From: Alistipes sp.
GTDB taxonomy: Bacteria > Bacteroidota > Bacteroidia > Bacteroidales > Rikenellaceae
Reading direction: 5' to 3'
Length of the DNA stretch: 64,000 bases
NCBI GenBank assembly: GCA_017483225.1
Contig: JAFULF010000025.1
Location: forward strand, 110,469-174,468
Shown here in pieces: positions 28,047 to 37,241 of the stretch. How positions within the stretch are numbered: the first letter of the stretch is position 1; each line of letters opens with the position of its first letter. The position numbers were made by a program, and so were the translations under genes. Below the pieces are notes generated by a model. It saw nothing but the letters and a program-made list of their open reading frames with translations, searched no databases and was not told the DNA's origin.

Positions 28047-29155
28047 AAAAAAAGATTCTATTTTTGACCGGGCCATTAGGTGGCGGTGGAGCAGAAAGAG
28101 TCCTTGTCGATATTCTACGTAATTTCGATTATGATAGATATGATGTCGATCTCGCACTTATCTCGGCGGAGGGCGTGTTGCTGCCGGAGGTGCCACCACA
28201 AGTTAATGTTATATCGCTCTGGAATGGATATGCTTTGGAGTATAAGATAGCTTATAGATTGTCAAAGTACTTAGGATGTAACGCTTTGTTTGCTAAAACA
28301 TTAAGAGAACGATTGCCCCAAAAGTATGATGTCGAAATCTCCTTCTTGGAGGGTATGCCGTTAAAATTGCATGCTATGATAAGTAGTTCTGCCCGAAAGA
28401 TAACGTGGGTGCATTGTGATTTAGATAAATTTCGATATGAAGCGTCCCAATTCTTTGATGGAGAAGAGATTGCTGCCTATAATAAGATGGATGAGATTGT
28501 CATTGTATCACAAGATGCAAAGAAGGCATTTGACAAGCGTTTCCCTGATTGCCGTACCCATAAACGTGTTATATATAACCCTATTGATAGAGATAAAATT
28601 GTTCGTATGTCTTCCGAGATGGAGGTGCATAATGATAAGTTTACTATCGTGACGGTTGGTCGTTTGACCTTACAGAAGGCAATAGATAGAGTGGTACGAT
28701 TGGCTCGTCGCCTTAAAGATGAGGGTATTGATGTTCTATTCAAGATTATAGGAGAGGGAGAGTTGAGGCAAGATCTCTCCGAACAGATTTCTCGATATGG
28801 AGTTCAAGATAGTGTTGAATTGTGCGGATTTATGAACAACCCATTTCCTGTGGTAAAATCTGCCGATATGATGCTTTGCCCTTCATTCTCAGAGGGGTTC
28901 TGCCTGGTTATATGTGAGGCAATGTGCTTGGGAGTACCTATTGTGTCCACGAAGACGTCGGGCCCTTGCGAAATTATAGGAGATAATGAGTTTGGAATAT
29001 TGTGCGAGCATAATGATGAATCTATATATAGAGCGGTAAAATGTATGATTGAGGATAAGGCTCTGCGTGAGTATTATGGCGAAAAGTCTTTGCAGAAGGC
29101 ATCGTCATTTGATATTGATTCTACAATGCAACGTATATACGAAGTGATAGGATAG
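28043..29155 (+). CDS. Family 4-type glycosyltransferase
   Basis: GT-B glycosyltransferase, 370 residues. Seen: GPLGGGGAERVLVDILRNF (residues ~10-28), VTVGRLTLQKAIDRVV (start of the C-terminal Rossmann domain, ~210), ELCGFMNNPFPVVKSADMML and the donor-site SFSEGFCLVICEAMCLGVP. It builds the repeat unit on the inner face of the membrane. The start overlaps the pyruvyl transferase stop by 4 bases. The donor sugar cannot be read from the sequence. Confidence 0.88.
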   Translation: MKKKILFLTGPLGGGGAERVLVDILRNFDYDRYDVDLALISAEGVLLPEVPPQVNVISLWNGYALEYKIAYRLSKYLGCNALFAKTLRERLPQKYDVEISFLEGMPLKLHAMISSSARKITWVHCDLDKFRYEASQFFDGEEIAAYNKMDEIVIVSQDAKKAFDKRFPDCRTHKRVIYNPIDRDKIVRMSSEMEVHNDKFTIVTVGRLTLQKAIDRVVRLARRLKDEGIDVLFKIIGEGELRQDLSEQISRYGVQDSVELCGFMNNPFPVVKSADMMLCPSFSEGFCLVICEAMCLGVPIVSTKTSGPCEIIGDNEFGILCEHNDESIYRAVKCMIEDKALREYYGEKSLQKASSFDIDSTMQRIYEVIG

Positions 29156-29157
29156 AT

Positions 29158-30284
29158 ATGTATTTGCAAGGGAAACATATAGCGTTTTTGTGCCAGTATG
29201 CTGCACCCTATGAGGGCAATTTTTTGTTGTCGTTAAAAAAAATGGAGTTAGTATTGGGCGAGAGATATGCAGCGCAATGTGCATATGTTTTTCCGATGCA
29301 GGCAAGTCAACAGAGTTGGTTTGATGGTTTTAATAGTGCGCATACTGTTTTTTTGACATCTGACTCGATGGAAATGGCAGATGGTGAAATTCAGAGAATG
29401 TTTGCGAAATTCTGTCCGGATATTGTTTATACCCATTTTGATGGTTATGATATGCCGGTTGCTCGTGTTGTGCAGAATATGAGAAGGAGTGTTAAGCAAG
29501 TGTGGCATATGCATAATACATTAGGATTTCATCCAAATCCGATAAAATCTTTGTATCAAATATTCTGCTTTTTTAGACACTACGGCTTGCCGTTTTTAAG
29601 GGGGGGGAAATTTCACTCATAGCAGTTAACGGGCACGAATTACGCTTTGTTAGACCTTGTAGATGTGGAATAGCCATTAAAGAGGAGGTCATTCCAAATG
29701 GAATAGATTTCGTGCGATTACTGAAAACACCAGAATTGAAGCATAAGCGTAATAGCAAGTTTAGGTTCCTATCGTATGGTGGCCGCAATGTACAGAAGAG
29801 GGTTGATTTATTGATAAAAGCAGCACTTGCTTTATCGGGAACTAGGGATGATTTTGAGGTCGTTATTACAAAAGGGACCGATACCGAGAAGGTGGTTAAT
29901 CATATCTTTAATGGAGATATTCCGGGATGGTTGCGTTTGATTGAGCAAACGGATACAATAGTAGATTTGTTATCATCGGTAGATTGCTTTGTGTCAACAT
30001 CTGTACACGAAACTTTCTCGTATGCGGTGGCGGAAGCCTCTGTATTTGGATTGCCTGTCATACAATCTGATATAGATGGGACAATGTGGAATGCATCCAA
30101 TCCTTCGACGTTCTTGTTTCAATCTGAGAATGTGGAAGATTTGGCGTGCAGAATGAGAGATGTTATAGATTTGCCGAAGGAGGATATGAGAAGACGCTGT
30201 GAGATAACTCGGCTTCGAAATGTAGAGCAATACTCTTTTGATATGTGGGTAAACAAGATTGTTGATTTTTTGGAGCGGTTATGA
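29158..30284 (+). pseudogene. Glycosyltransferase gene out of frame at a poly-G run (phase-variable candidate)
   Basis: Two frames together encode one GT-B glycosyltransferase. The first (29158-29622) gives an N-terminal domain (GKHIAFLCQYAAPYEGNF, then VKQVWHMHNTLGFHP) and stops soon after a run of eight Gs at 29600-29607. The second continues at once in the next frame (..VIPNGIDFVRLL, then RFLSYGGRNVQKRVDLLIKA, STSVHETFSYAVAEASVFGLPV) to 30284. Nine Gs would restore one 375-residue protein, the usual size for the family, reading RGGE across the run. No other lesion is apparent, so the gene looks switched off rather than decayed. Its stop overlaps the next start by 4 bases. Confidence 0.85.
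29600..29607 (+). repeat. Poly-G run (G8) at the frameshift
   Basis: Eight Gs in TTTTTAAGGGGGGGGAAATTT. The same A-Gn-AA context occurs in the intact glycosyltransferase gene at 35531-35539, but with nine Gs. Confidence 0.95.
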
Positions 30285-30874
30285 TGAATAGGAATATAGC
30301 ATCTTTTCAGGACTATAAATATTTTGTAAAGGGTGATTTGTGTCGATATCTTGATGGGAAACCGCCTCGATTTAGGAGATTTCTGCGTGCTTATATTACG
30401 CCAGGGTTTAGATATACATTCTGGATGAGAACTTGTCAATGGACAAAATCCTGTAATCACCCTATATTATTCGTATTTGCAAGATTAATGTTATGGATAT
30501 ATTCGGTGAGATTCGGAATAATGATTCCATATACAACACAAATAGGGCCAGGTCTTTATATAGCACACTTTTCTTGCATAGTGGTATCTCCTTTGGCAGT
30601 GCTTGGACGTAATGTTAATTTGTCGCAAGGGGTTACTATTGGACAGAAAATTAGTGAGGGCCGTTTTTGTGCGCCGATAATAGGTGACAGAGTGTACGTT
30701 GCACCGGGAGCGAAACTTATTGGCAAAATAAGCATAGGTGATGCTGCTGCCATAGGAGCAAATGCGGTTGTTGTCAAAGATGTTCCAGCAAAAGGAGTCG
30801 CAGTTGGAGTTCCTGCTAGGGTTATATCCGATAGGGGCTCGTCGGAGTATGTTGGCAGTTTCTTTGAATATTAA
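30281..30874 (+). CDS. Serine acetyltransferase-like hexapeptide acyltransferase
   Basis: A 197-residue left-handed beta-helix acetyltransferase resembling CysE-type and colanic-acid-type enzymes, here probably O-acetylating a capsule sugar with acetyl-CoA. Seen: IGPGLYIAHFSCIVVSPLAV, GVTIGQK, PIIGDRVYVAPGAKLIG and GANAVVVKDVP (hexapeptide turns, residues ~85-175). The N-terminal ~80 residues are basic and partly hydrophobic, suggesting membrane association. The ATG overlaps the preceding stop. Confidence 0.85.
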   Translation: MMNRNIASFQDYKYFVKGDLCRYLDGKPPRFRRFLRAYITPGFRYTFWMRTCQWTKSCNHPILFVFARLMLWIYSVRFGIMIPYTTQIGPGLYIAHFSCIVVSPLAVLGRNVNLSQGVTIGQKISEGRFCAPIIGDRVYVAPGAKLIGKISIGDAAAIGANAVVVKDVPAKGVAVGVPARVISDRGSSEYVGSFFEY

Positions 30875-30889
30875 AGCAAAATTTGCAAA

Positions 30890-32053
30890 ATGAAAAGGCT
30901 CCTATTTATCATAAGCAATTTGGAGAGTGGTGGGGTGTCGAAGAGTATGGTCAGCCTGCTTAATACGATTGATCGTGAGCGATATGATGTCTCTCTATTA
31001 ATTCTTAACCCTTCGGGATTATTTATGGAGCTGTTGCCAAAAGATGTTCGGATTATAACAAATCCCGATATGGCAGCCCTGGGGATGAGAGTAGGTGGTG
31101 CCTGGTCTTTGTTAAAGAGGGGGAGGATTGCCTTGACGTTCGGTCATCTTGTCAGGATGGCTCTTTCGTGTGTAAGCAAGAGTTGGGCGGGGTGGTTGCT
31201 ATCTCGTCTTATGCCGGCGTTAGAGCAGGAGTTTGATTGCGTTGTTGATTATAATGGGCAGCACCAACTATACTATATGGTGGATAAGGTACGGGCAAAG
31301 AAGAAGATAACCTTTTTTCACTCCGATTATGACAAATGGAGCTATTACCGCTCTATGGATGCCCGCTATTTCCCGAAGGTGGATAATATCTTTACGGTTT
31401 CGGAGCATTGTGTAGCGTCATTGAAGAGAAACTTTCCGGATGTGGCCTCAAAAGTTGCTTGTATGGAGAATATATCCAATCCGAAGTTGATAGACGAGAT
31501 GTCCGGAGCTCCAATTGATGATATGTCGGAAGATGTTGCCACAATTCTTACACTTGGTCATATTTGTAAAGCCAAAGGCTCTGACTTGGCAATTAAGGCT
31601 GCGGGTATCTTGAAGCAACAAGGGGTACAATTTAAGTGGTACTTTTTGGGGCTTGATTCAAAGGATATGGATTATTCGGCTTTGATAAAGGAGTGTGGTG
31701 TCGAAGATTGTGTAGTGTTGCTGGGTTTGAGGGTTAATCCATATCCATATATCAAGAGAGCAACCATATATGTTCATCCTACGCTGTTTGAGGGGAAGTC
31801 GATTGCATTAGATGAAGCAAAACTGATGTGCAAACCTGTGGTTGTTACAAATTTCTCCACAGTGCAGGACCAATTTCAAGATAGAGTAAACGGAACAATC
31901 TGCGAGATGACACCGGAAGCGTTGGCAACGTCTGTGGAGGAGTTGCTGACTACGGAATCGTTGAGAGATAGATATTCAAAATATTTACGAGAACATCGTG
32001 TAGATAATTGTAATGAAATAAATAGACTATACGATATGTTTGATAGTGTGTAG
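30890..32053 (+). CDS. Family 4-type glycosyltransferase
   Basis: A 387-residue GT-B enzyme. It begins MKRLLFIISNLESGGVSKSM and has FFHSDYDKWSYYRSMD, ILTLGHICKAKGSDLAIKAA (C-terminal domain start near 220), VVLLGLRVNPYPYIKRATIY and HPTLFEGKSIALDEAKLM, the donor-site Glu pair region. It follows the acetyltransferase gene by 15 bases and precedes the polymerase gene by 5, within the AT-rich operon core. Acceptor and donor are unknown. Confidence 0.87.
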   Translation: MKRLLFIISNLESGGVSKSMVSLLNTIDRERYDVSLLILNPSGLFMELLPKDVRIITNPDMAALGMRVGGAWSLLKRGRIALTFGHLVRMALSCVSKSWAGWLLSRLMPALEQEFDCVVDYNGQHQLYYMVDKVRAKKKITFFHSDYDKWSYYRSMDARYFPKVDNIFTVSEHCVASLKRNFPDVASKVACMENISNPKLIDEMSGAPIDDMSEDVATILTLGHICKAKGSDLAIKAAGILKQQGVQFKWYFLGLDSKDMDYSALIKECGVEDCVVLLGLRVNPYPYIKRATIYVHPTLFEGKSIALDEAKLMCKPVVVTNFSTVQDQFQDRVNGTICEMTPEALATSVEELLTTESLRDRYSKYLREHRVDNCNEINRLYDMFDSV

Positions 32054-32058
32054 CGGCG

Positions 32059-33117
32059 ATGTTTGAATTATACTTTTTTCATCTGCTATTTATAATAACG
32101 ATGGTGTCGGCACTCTTGTTTCTGAGACCGGCATCAGGCTCTCTTTTGGTAAATTCTCCCGATAACAGATTTACATTTCTGATAATGTTGTTGGTGGTAT
32201 ATTTGTTGGCATATACGCCGATTCCGGTTGGTACGGGAGCAGATAGAGAGTACTATGTTCGTAGTTTCTTGGCAATTCAGGAAGGATATAAGCCGAGTGA
32301 GGTCAGCGACCCGTTTTTCTACTATTGGCAGACTATAACAGGAAAATTGATGGACTATAAGCAGTGGCTTGTAGCAACAGCTATGCTGTACGTGGGCAAC
32401 TATTTTATAGTTTCACGGCGGGTGGCGCCACGCTATGCTTTTGTGTTGATGCTGATGTTTGTGACATCATTTTCGTTCAGAGCTTATGGTGTAAATACTA
32501 TGCGAGCGGGATTGGCGGCCTCATTTATTTTGTTGGGAATCACGACTAAAAAATCATTATTCCAACTTTTGTTCCTTTGGGTCGGGGTGATGTTCCACTT
32601 TTCTATGATTATTCCGGTTTTAGCATTTCTTGTTGCCAAGTTTTATGACAACACGAGGCTCTATTTCGGATTGTGGGGTTTGTCTGTTTTCTTGTCTGCG
32701 GTTGCCGGAGGTTTCTTTGAACAAGTTTTCTCGGTGTTTGGAGATGTGGACCAGAGGGCAATGGATTATCTTATCGGAGATGATGAGAATTCATATAGGA
32801 CAGGTTTCCGTTTAGACTTTATTGTTTATAGTTGTGCCCCTATGATATTGGGTTATTACTATATTTACAAACGCAAGTTTAACGATGTTACCTACAAACA
32901 GCTGTATAACACATACATTTTGGCCAATATGTTTTGGGTATTGGTTATTCGTGCGAGTTATTCAGATAGGTTCGCCTATCTGTCGTGGTTCTTGTATCCG
33001 ATTTTGTTGATATATCCTTTGCTTAGACAGCGTATCTTGCCGAAGCAAAATGAGAAGATAGCATTAACGGTATTCTTGCAGGAGAGTTTTACTTATTTAA
33101 TGTTCTTAAAAGGGTAG
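32059..33117 (+). CDS. wzy: EpsG/Wzy-type polysaccharide polymerase
   Basis: Polytopic membrane protein of 352 residues with about ten predicted helices and a periplasmic segment including GTGADREYYVRSFLAIQEGY, the D-x-x-Y pattern typical of EpsG-family polymerases. A second typical piece is SFRAYGVNTMRAGLAASFIL near residue 140. It would polymerise flipped repeat units in the periplasm and complements the Wzx-like flippase gene at 24.2 kb. Only one polymerase candidate is in the locus, which supports the assignment. Confidence 0.82.
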   Translation: MFELYFFHLLFIITMVSALLFLRPASGSLLVNSPDNRFTFLIMLLVVYLLAYTPIPVGTGADREYYVRSFLAIQEGYKPSEVSDPFFYYWQTITGKLMDYKQWLVATAMLYVGNYFIVSRRVAPRYAFVLMLMFVTSFSFRAYGVNTMRAGLAASFILLGITTKKSLFQLLFLWVGVMFHFSMIIPVLAFLVAKFYDNTRLYFGLWGLSVFLSAVAGGFFEQVFSVFGDVDQRAMDYLIGDDENSYRTGFRLDFIVYSCAPMILGYYYIYKRKFNDVTYKQLYNTYILANMFWVLVIRASYSDRFAYLSWFLYPILLIYPLLRQRILPKQNEKIALTVFLQESFTYLMFLKG

Positions 33118-33123
33118 TCGCTT

Positions 33124-33990
33124 ATGGTTACGGTATTCACCCCTACATACAATCGGGCCTATATTCTGCCACAATTGTACGAAAGTTTATGTCGTCAGAC
33201 CTCTAAAAACTTCGAATGGCTGGTCGTTGACGATGGCTCAACGGATAATACAGAGGAGTTGTTTAAGGTGTTTGTTGCGGAGCAGAAGATAGTAGTTCGC
33301 TATTACAAACACCCCAACGGAGGTAAACATAGGGCCATTAATGCCGGTGTGAAGTTGGCGGAAGGGGAGCTGTTCTTTATCGTTGACAGCGATGACTACC
33401 TTACAAATGATGCTGTGGCATGGATAGAGAGTAGATATGCAGATATTCGTGGGGATGAAACCTTTGCAGGCTTGTCCGGTTTTAGACAGACATCATCGGG
33501 TGAGCGTATCGGAGGCGAGCTGTCTTTTGATTATTTGGATTGTAGTGCTCTTGATTTAAGAATGAGATATCACGTGGCAGGAGATATGGCGGAGATTTAT
33601 AGGAGGGATGTGCTGCGAGAATTTCCGTTTGATGAGATTGAAGATGAAAAATTCTGCCCGGAGGCTTTGGTGTGGAATCGTATCGCCTTACGTTACAAGG
33701 TGAGGTGGATTAATTATGGTATATATGTGTGCGAATACCTGCCGGATGGATTGACAGCACGTATAACACGTATAAGAATGAAGAGCCCGCAGAGTGCAAA
33801 ACGCTATTATGCGGAGTTATATAGAATGCCGATACCTTTTATGCAGAGGGTTAAGGCGGCGATTAACTTTTGGAGATTTGCTTTGTGTGCAAATGTTTCG
33901 TTCGGAGAGAATCTTCGACAGGTTGGATTGTCGGCTATGCTTTGGGCCCCATTAGGCATAGTCATACATATTATTGATTTGAGGAGATGA
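33124..33990 (+). CDS. Family 2 glycosyltransferase
   Basis: GT-A inverting enzyme of 288 residues. Seen: VTVFTPTYNRAYILPQLYES (residues 2-21), WLVVDDGSTDNTEEL (nucleotide site), NGGKHRAINAGVKLAEGEL and FIVDSDDYLT, the metal-binding DxD (~90). The C-terminus has a hydrophobic segment (LSAMLWAPLGIVIHII) that may tether it to the membrane. Its stop overlaps the next start by 4 bases. Confidence 0.9.
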   Translation: MVTVFTPTYNRAYILPQLYESLCRQTSKNFEWLVVDDGSTDNTEELFKVFVAEQKIVVRYYKHPNGGKHRAINAGVKLAEGELFFIVDSDDYLTNDAVAWIESRYADIRGDETFAGLSGFRQTSSGERIGGELSFDYLDCSALDLRMRYHVAGDMAEIYRRDVLREFPFDEIEDEKFCPEALVWNRIALRYKVRWINYGIYVCEYLPDGLTARITRIRMKSPQSAKRYYAELYRMPIPFMQRVKAAINFWRFALCANVSFGENLRQVGLSAMLWAPLGIVIHIIDLRR

Positions 33991-35045
33991 AGATTCTACA
34001 CGTTATAACATCATTACAGACGGGAGGCGCAGAGAAGTTGATGGTGGATTTGCTGCCTCGCTTTAATGCGCAGGGGGTGCAGGCCGATCTGTTGCTCCTT
34101 GATGGTACGGAGACCCCTTTTAAGCAGCAACTGCGTGATGCCGGAGTGAAGATTTACGAGTTGGGGCGAGGCTCGGTGTACAACCCTATGCACATAATAC
34201 GGTTGATTCCGTATCTTCGTAAATATGATGTGGTACATACCCACAATACTGCTCCGCAGCTATTCGCTGCCATAGGCAGCGTGTTATGCTCGGTGGTCCT
34301 TGTGACCACCGAGCATAACACGACCAATCGCCGGCGCAATTGGTCGTGGTATGCTCCTATCGACAGATGGATGTACCGACGATATAGAAAGGTCGTCTGT
34401 ATATCGGATAAGGCGGAGGATAATATTCGGGAGTGTCTTGGCAATGGAAAGTACGATATTAGTACCATCTATAATGGTGTTGATGTGGGGAAATATAGCG
34501 AAGCAGAACCGATAATGGAGCCCTCCGACACGCAACGCAGAATTGTCAAGGTTGCGGGTTTTCGGTATCAGAAGGACCACTCTACGGTAATTCGGGCTTT
34601 GGCGATGCTTCCGAGTCGTTACCATCTCTACCTTGTTGGTGATGGAGAGCTGAAAGAGGATTGTGTTCGGCTCTCGCAAGAGGTGGGGGTATCGGATAGA
34701 TGCCACTTCCTTGGAGTGCGTATGGACGTGCCACAGATACTGAAATCGGCGGATTTCGTCGTGATGTCATCGCATTGGGAGGGGTTGTCCTTATCCTCAA
34801 TAGAGGGGATGAGTGTTGGCCGCCCGTTTATTGCAAGTGATGTTGATGGCCTGCACGAAATGGTCGCCGGTGCAGGAATATTATTCCCTCATCAAGATTG
34901 TAAGGCCTTGGCAGATATAATCCTGCATTTGGACTCCGCCCCGGCGTATTATCAGCGTGTTGCTGATGCGTGCTATGCCAAGGCCAAGCAGTTTGATATA
35001 TCGGTTATGGTTGATAACTATTTGAAACTATATGAATCACTATAA
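33987..35045 (+). CDS. Family 4-type glycosyltransferase with an internal perfect palindrome
   Basis: GT-B glycosyltransferase, 352 residues: VITSLQTGGAEKLMVDLLPR (~6-25), DVVHTHNTAPQLFAAIG, VTTEHNTTNRR, VKVAGFRYQKDHSTVIRAL, LVGDGELKED and SSHWEGLSLSSIEGMSVGRP (donor site). It overlaps the genes on both sides (4 and 14 bases). A perfect 19-pair inverted repeat (34280-34322) lies in the coding region over the SVLCSVVLVTTEHNT segment, which is a conserved stretch of the family, so the palindrome exists despite coding constraint. Confidence 0.9.
   Translation: MKILHVITSLQTGGAEKLMVDLLPRFNAQGVQADLLLLDGTETPFKQQLRDAGVKIYELGRGSVYNPMHIIRLIPYLRKYDVVHTHNTAPQLFAAIGSVLCSVVLVTTEHNTTNRRRNWSWYAPIDRWMYRRYRKVVCISDKAEDNIRECLGNGKYDISTIYNGVDVGKYSEAEPIMEPSDTQRRIVKVAGFRYQKDHSTVIRALAMLPSRYHLYLVGDGELKEDCVRLSQEVGVSDRCHFLGVRMDVPQILKSADFVVMSSHWEGLSLSSIEGMSVGRPFIASDVDGLHEMVAGAGILFPHQDCKALADIILHLDSAPAYYQRVADACYAKAKQFDISVMVDNYLKLYESL
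34280..34322. repeat. 19-pair perfect palindrome inside a glycosyltransferase gene
   Basis: 34280-34298 and 34304-34322 are exact reverse complements around CTTGT. It is fully inside the coding sequence and would form a very strong mRNA hairpin or cruciform. Confidence 0.95.
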
Positions 35046-36120
35046 AGATATTATCTCCCATGTGGTGATAGACCCTCGCTGTAAGGTCAATTATGCATCG
35101 TACTATCTGTATGGGTTGAGAGAGTTGCTCGGAGGAGGCAAAGTGAAATTTGCGCTTCTGGACTATCCGATTGCCGGGAATGAGGATTATCGCAAGGGCT
35201 TCGGAATGCTTGTCAAGTATAATGATGGTAAAGAGGTTAAGGTTTTTGTAGATACAAACGACCCTCGTTCCATATATGAGAGTTTCTACGATTGGGCGGA
35301 TGTGTATGCGAAGATAAATGTCTTAGAGGAGGATTTGAATATACCCAAAATCTTTGCAATAGGTCCAAGTTTCGGTGTAAGTGTATGGAATCCTATAAGG
35401 AGTTTGTTTATGGGTGTGATAAATTATATCAAGGTCTTGAAGTCCGGAGATGAATATAGAATCCCTTTTGCTACCTACATCAAAGATTACATTTATACAT
35501 TCTGGCGTAGGTTAAGGTACGAAAAATATAGGGGGGGGGAATTTCCGGAGAGTCGAAATTATGTCTTTGCAATGAGTACTTTGTGGTATGATGATGTGTC
35601 ATTGCGGACTGTGAATAGATATCGGGGAGAGTTTATCCGTGTTTGTCAAAAATTATTTCCGGTATTCGAAGGTGGACTGTTTTATATACCGAATGTCGAA
35701 TCCATATATCCTCCATATGTGCGATACAAGGCGGAGTTTAAGGATGTGTTGATGAATAGACGAGTCGGGATGCAGGAGTATTTGCGAGGAACTCAACGTT
35801 CCTCCATTGTCTTTAATACGCCAAGTGTGTGTCAATGTCACGGATGGAAATTGGCCGAATATCTCTCGATGGGCAAGGTGATAATATCGACACCGCTGTC
35901 GAATGCTATGCCGGGGGAGTTCAGGAGTGGTGTCCACTACTTGTGTTGTGATAGTGTGGAGGATATGGAGCATATTATCAGAGATTTGCAGGCGGATGAT
36001 GCAAAACGAAGGGCATTGAAAAAGAGTGCGTCAGAGTATTTTGAAGCGTACTTGTCTCCGCAGGCTGTGACTAAAAGAATTTTAGAAAGAGCGTACCTAT
36101 GCCGAAGTTGCTTCGATTGA
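35032..36120 (+). CDS. Probable GT-B glycosyltransferase
   Basis: A 362-residue protein. The N-terminal half is not one I recognise. The C-terminal half has SSIVFNTPSVCQCHGWKLAE, YLSMGKVIISTPLSNAMPGE and a terminal region like family 1/4 glycosyltransferases (donor-binding end with conserved Gly, then Glu). It overlaps the previous gene by 14 bases and the next by 22. A run of nine Gs (35531-35539, residues ~167-170, YRGGEF) is in frame; loss or gain of one G would truncate the protein after about 170 residues. This is the last AT-rich gene of the operon core. Confidence 0.72.
   Translation: MNHYKDIISHVVIDPRCKVNYASYYLYGLRELLGGGKVKFALLDYPIAGNEDYRKGFGMLVKYNDGKEVKVFVDTNDPRSIYESFYDWADVYAKINVLEEDLNIPKIFAIGPSFGVSVWNPIRSLFMGVINYIKVLKSGDEYRIPFATYIKDYIYTFWRRLRYEKYRGGEFPESRNYVFAMSTLWYDDVSLRTVNRYRGEFIRVCQKLFPVFEGGLFYIPNVESIYPPYVRYKAEFKDVLMNRRVGMQEYLRGTQRSSIVFNTPSVCQCHGWKLAEYLSMGKVIISTPLSNAMPGEFRSGVHYLCCDSVEDMEHIIRDLQADDAKRRALKKSASEYFEAYLSPQAVTKRILERAYLCRSCFD
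35531..35539 (+). repeat. Poly-G run (G9) inside a glycosyltransferase gene
   Basis: Nine Gs in the context ATAGGGGGGGGGAAT. The reading frame is intact at this length. Confidence 0.95.
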
Positions 36121-37241
36121 CGACCGTAGATATAAGTCTTGATGCGCTGCTGAAAGGGCAGCTGCGATATTTGTCGCACCACTTCGAGGTGGTGGCGGTG
36201 GCGGCCGATACAGGGGTGTTGGCGCAGGTGGGTGAGCGTGAGGGTGTGCGCACCGTGGCGGTGCCTATGCATCGTGAGATATCGCTTTGGGCAGACTGCA
36301 AGTCGCTCTGGGCACTCATCAGGCTCTTCCGCCGTGAGCGACCCGATATTGTTCACGTGAATACGCCGAAGGCGAGCCTGCTCGGTATGGTTGCAGCGGC
36401 GTTGTGTCGTGTGCCGCACCGCATATATCTTGTCACGGGGTTGCGTTTCGAGACCACGCACGGCCTGCTACGTCTCGTGCTCAAAACTATGGAGCGCATC
36501 GCCTGCCTTTGTGCCACGAAGGTTGTGCCGGAGGGGGATGGCGTGAAGGCGACGCTCGTGCGTGAGCGCATCACCCGCAAGCCGATGCAGAAGGTGCTCA
36601 ATGGCAACATCAACGGCATAGACCTCTGCTGGTACGACCGCACGCCGGAGGTGGAGCAGCGTGCCGACGAGGTTCGGGGCGACTCCTCGGACTTCACCTT
36701 CGTATTCATAGGCCGTATGGTGGGCGATAAGGGGCTCAACGAGCTGGTCGAGGCATTTGACCGCCTCTCGGCCGAGCGAGAGGATGTGCGCCTGAGGCTC
36801 GTCGGGCGGTTTGAGGAGGAGTTGGACCCACTGCCGGCACATACGAAACAACGCATCAGGCAGAACCCCAAGGTTGAGGAGGCCGGCTACCAGAGTGACG
36901 TGCGCCCATACTTGGCAGCGTCGGACGTGCTCGTGTTGCCGTCATATCGTGAGGGCTTCCCGAATGTTATCTTGCAGGCGGGGGCTATGGGACTCCCCGT
37001 GATTGTTACCGATGTGAATGGTAGCGATGAGGTTATAGAGCAGGGTGTGAATGGTGTTATCGTGCCACGACGTGATGCCGAGGCGCTGTATGGGGCTATG
37101 GCGCAGATGGCCGCCGAGCGTAAGCGTACGGCACAGATGGCCTCGGTTGCCCGAAAGATGGTCGCCGAGCGGTTCGACCAGCGGGATGTGTGGGCAGCGA
37201 TAGCGCAGATGTATAAGAGAGAATTGGGAGATGATGTATAG
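36099..37241 (+). CDS. Family 4-type glycosyltransferase (conserved end of the locus)
   Basis: A 380-residue GT-B enzyme with TTVDISLDALLKGQLRYLSH, DIVHVNTPKASLLGMVAA (~85-102), VTGLRFET, FVFIGRMVGDKGLNELVEAF, and SYREGFPNVILQAGAMGLPV at the donor site. It is GC-rich, unlike the genes before it, and overlaps the pglC-like gene by 11 bases, so it probably adds the second sugar onto the PglC product (PglA-type role, inference). The 22-base overlap with the AT-rich gene upstream marks the mosaic junction. Confidence 0.9.
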   Translation: MPKLLRLTTVDISLDALLKGQLRYLSHHFEVVAVAADTGVLAQVGEREGVRTVAVPMHREISLWADCKSLWALIRLFRRERPDIVHVNTPKASLLGMVAAALCRVPHRIYLVTGLRFETTHGLLRLVLKTMERIACLCATKVVPEGDGVKATLVRERITRKPMQKVLNGNINGIDLCWYDRTPEVEQRADEVRGDSSDFTFVFIGRMVGDKGLNELVEAFDRLSAEREDVRLRLVGRFEEELDPLPAHTKQRIRQNPKVEEAGYQSDVRPYLAASDVLVLPSYREGFPNVILQAGAMGLPVIVTDVNGSDEVIEQGVNGVIVPRRDAEALYGAMAQMAAERKRTAQMASVARKMVAERFDQRDVWAAIAQMYKRELGDDV

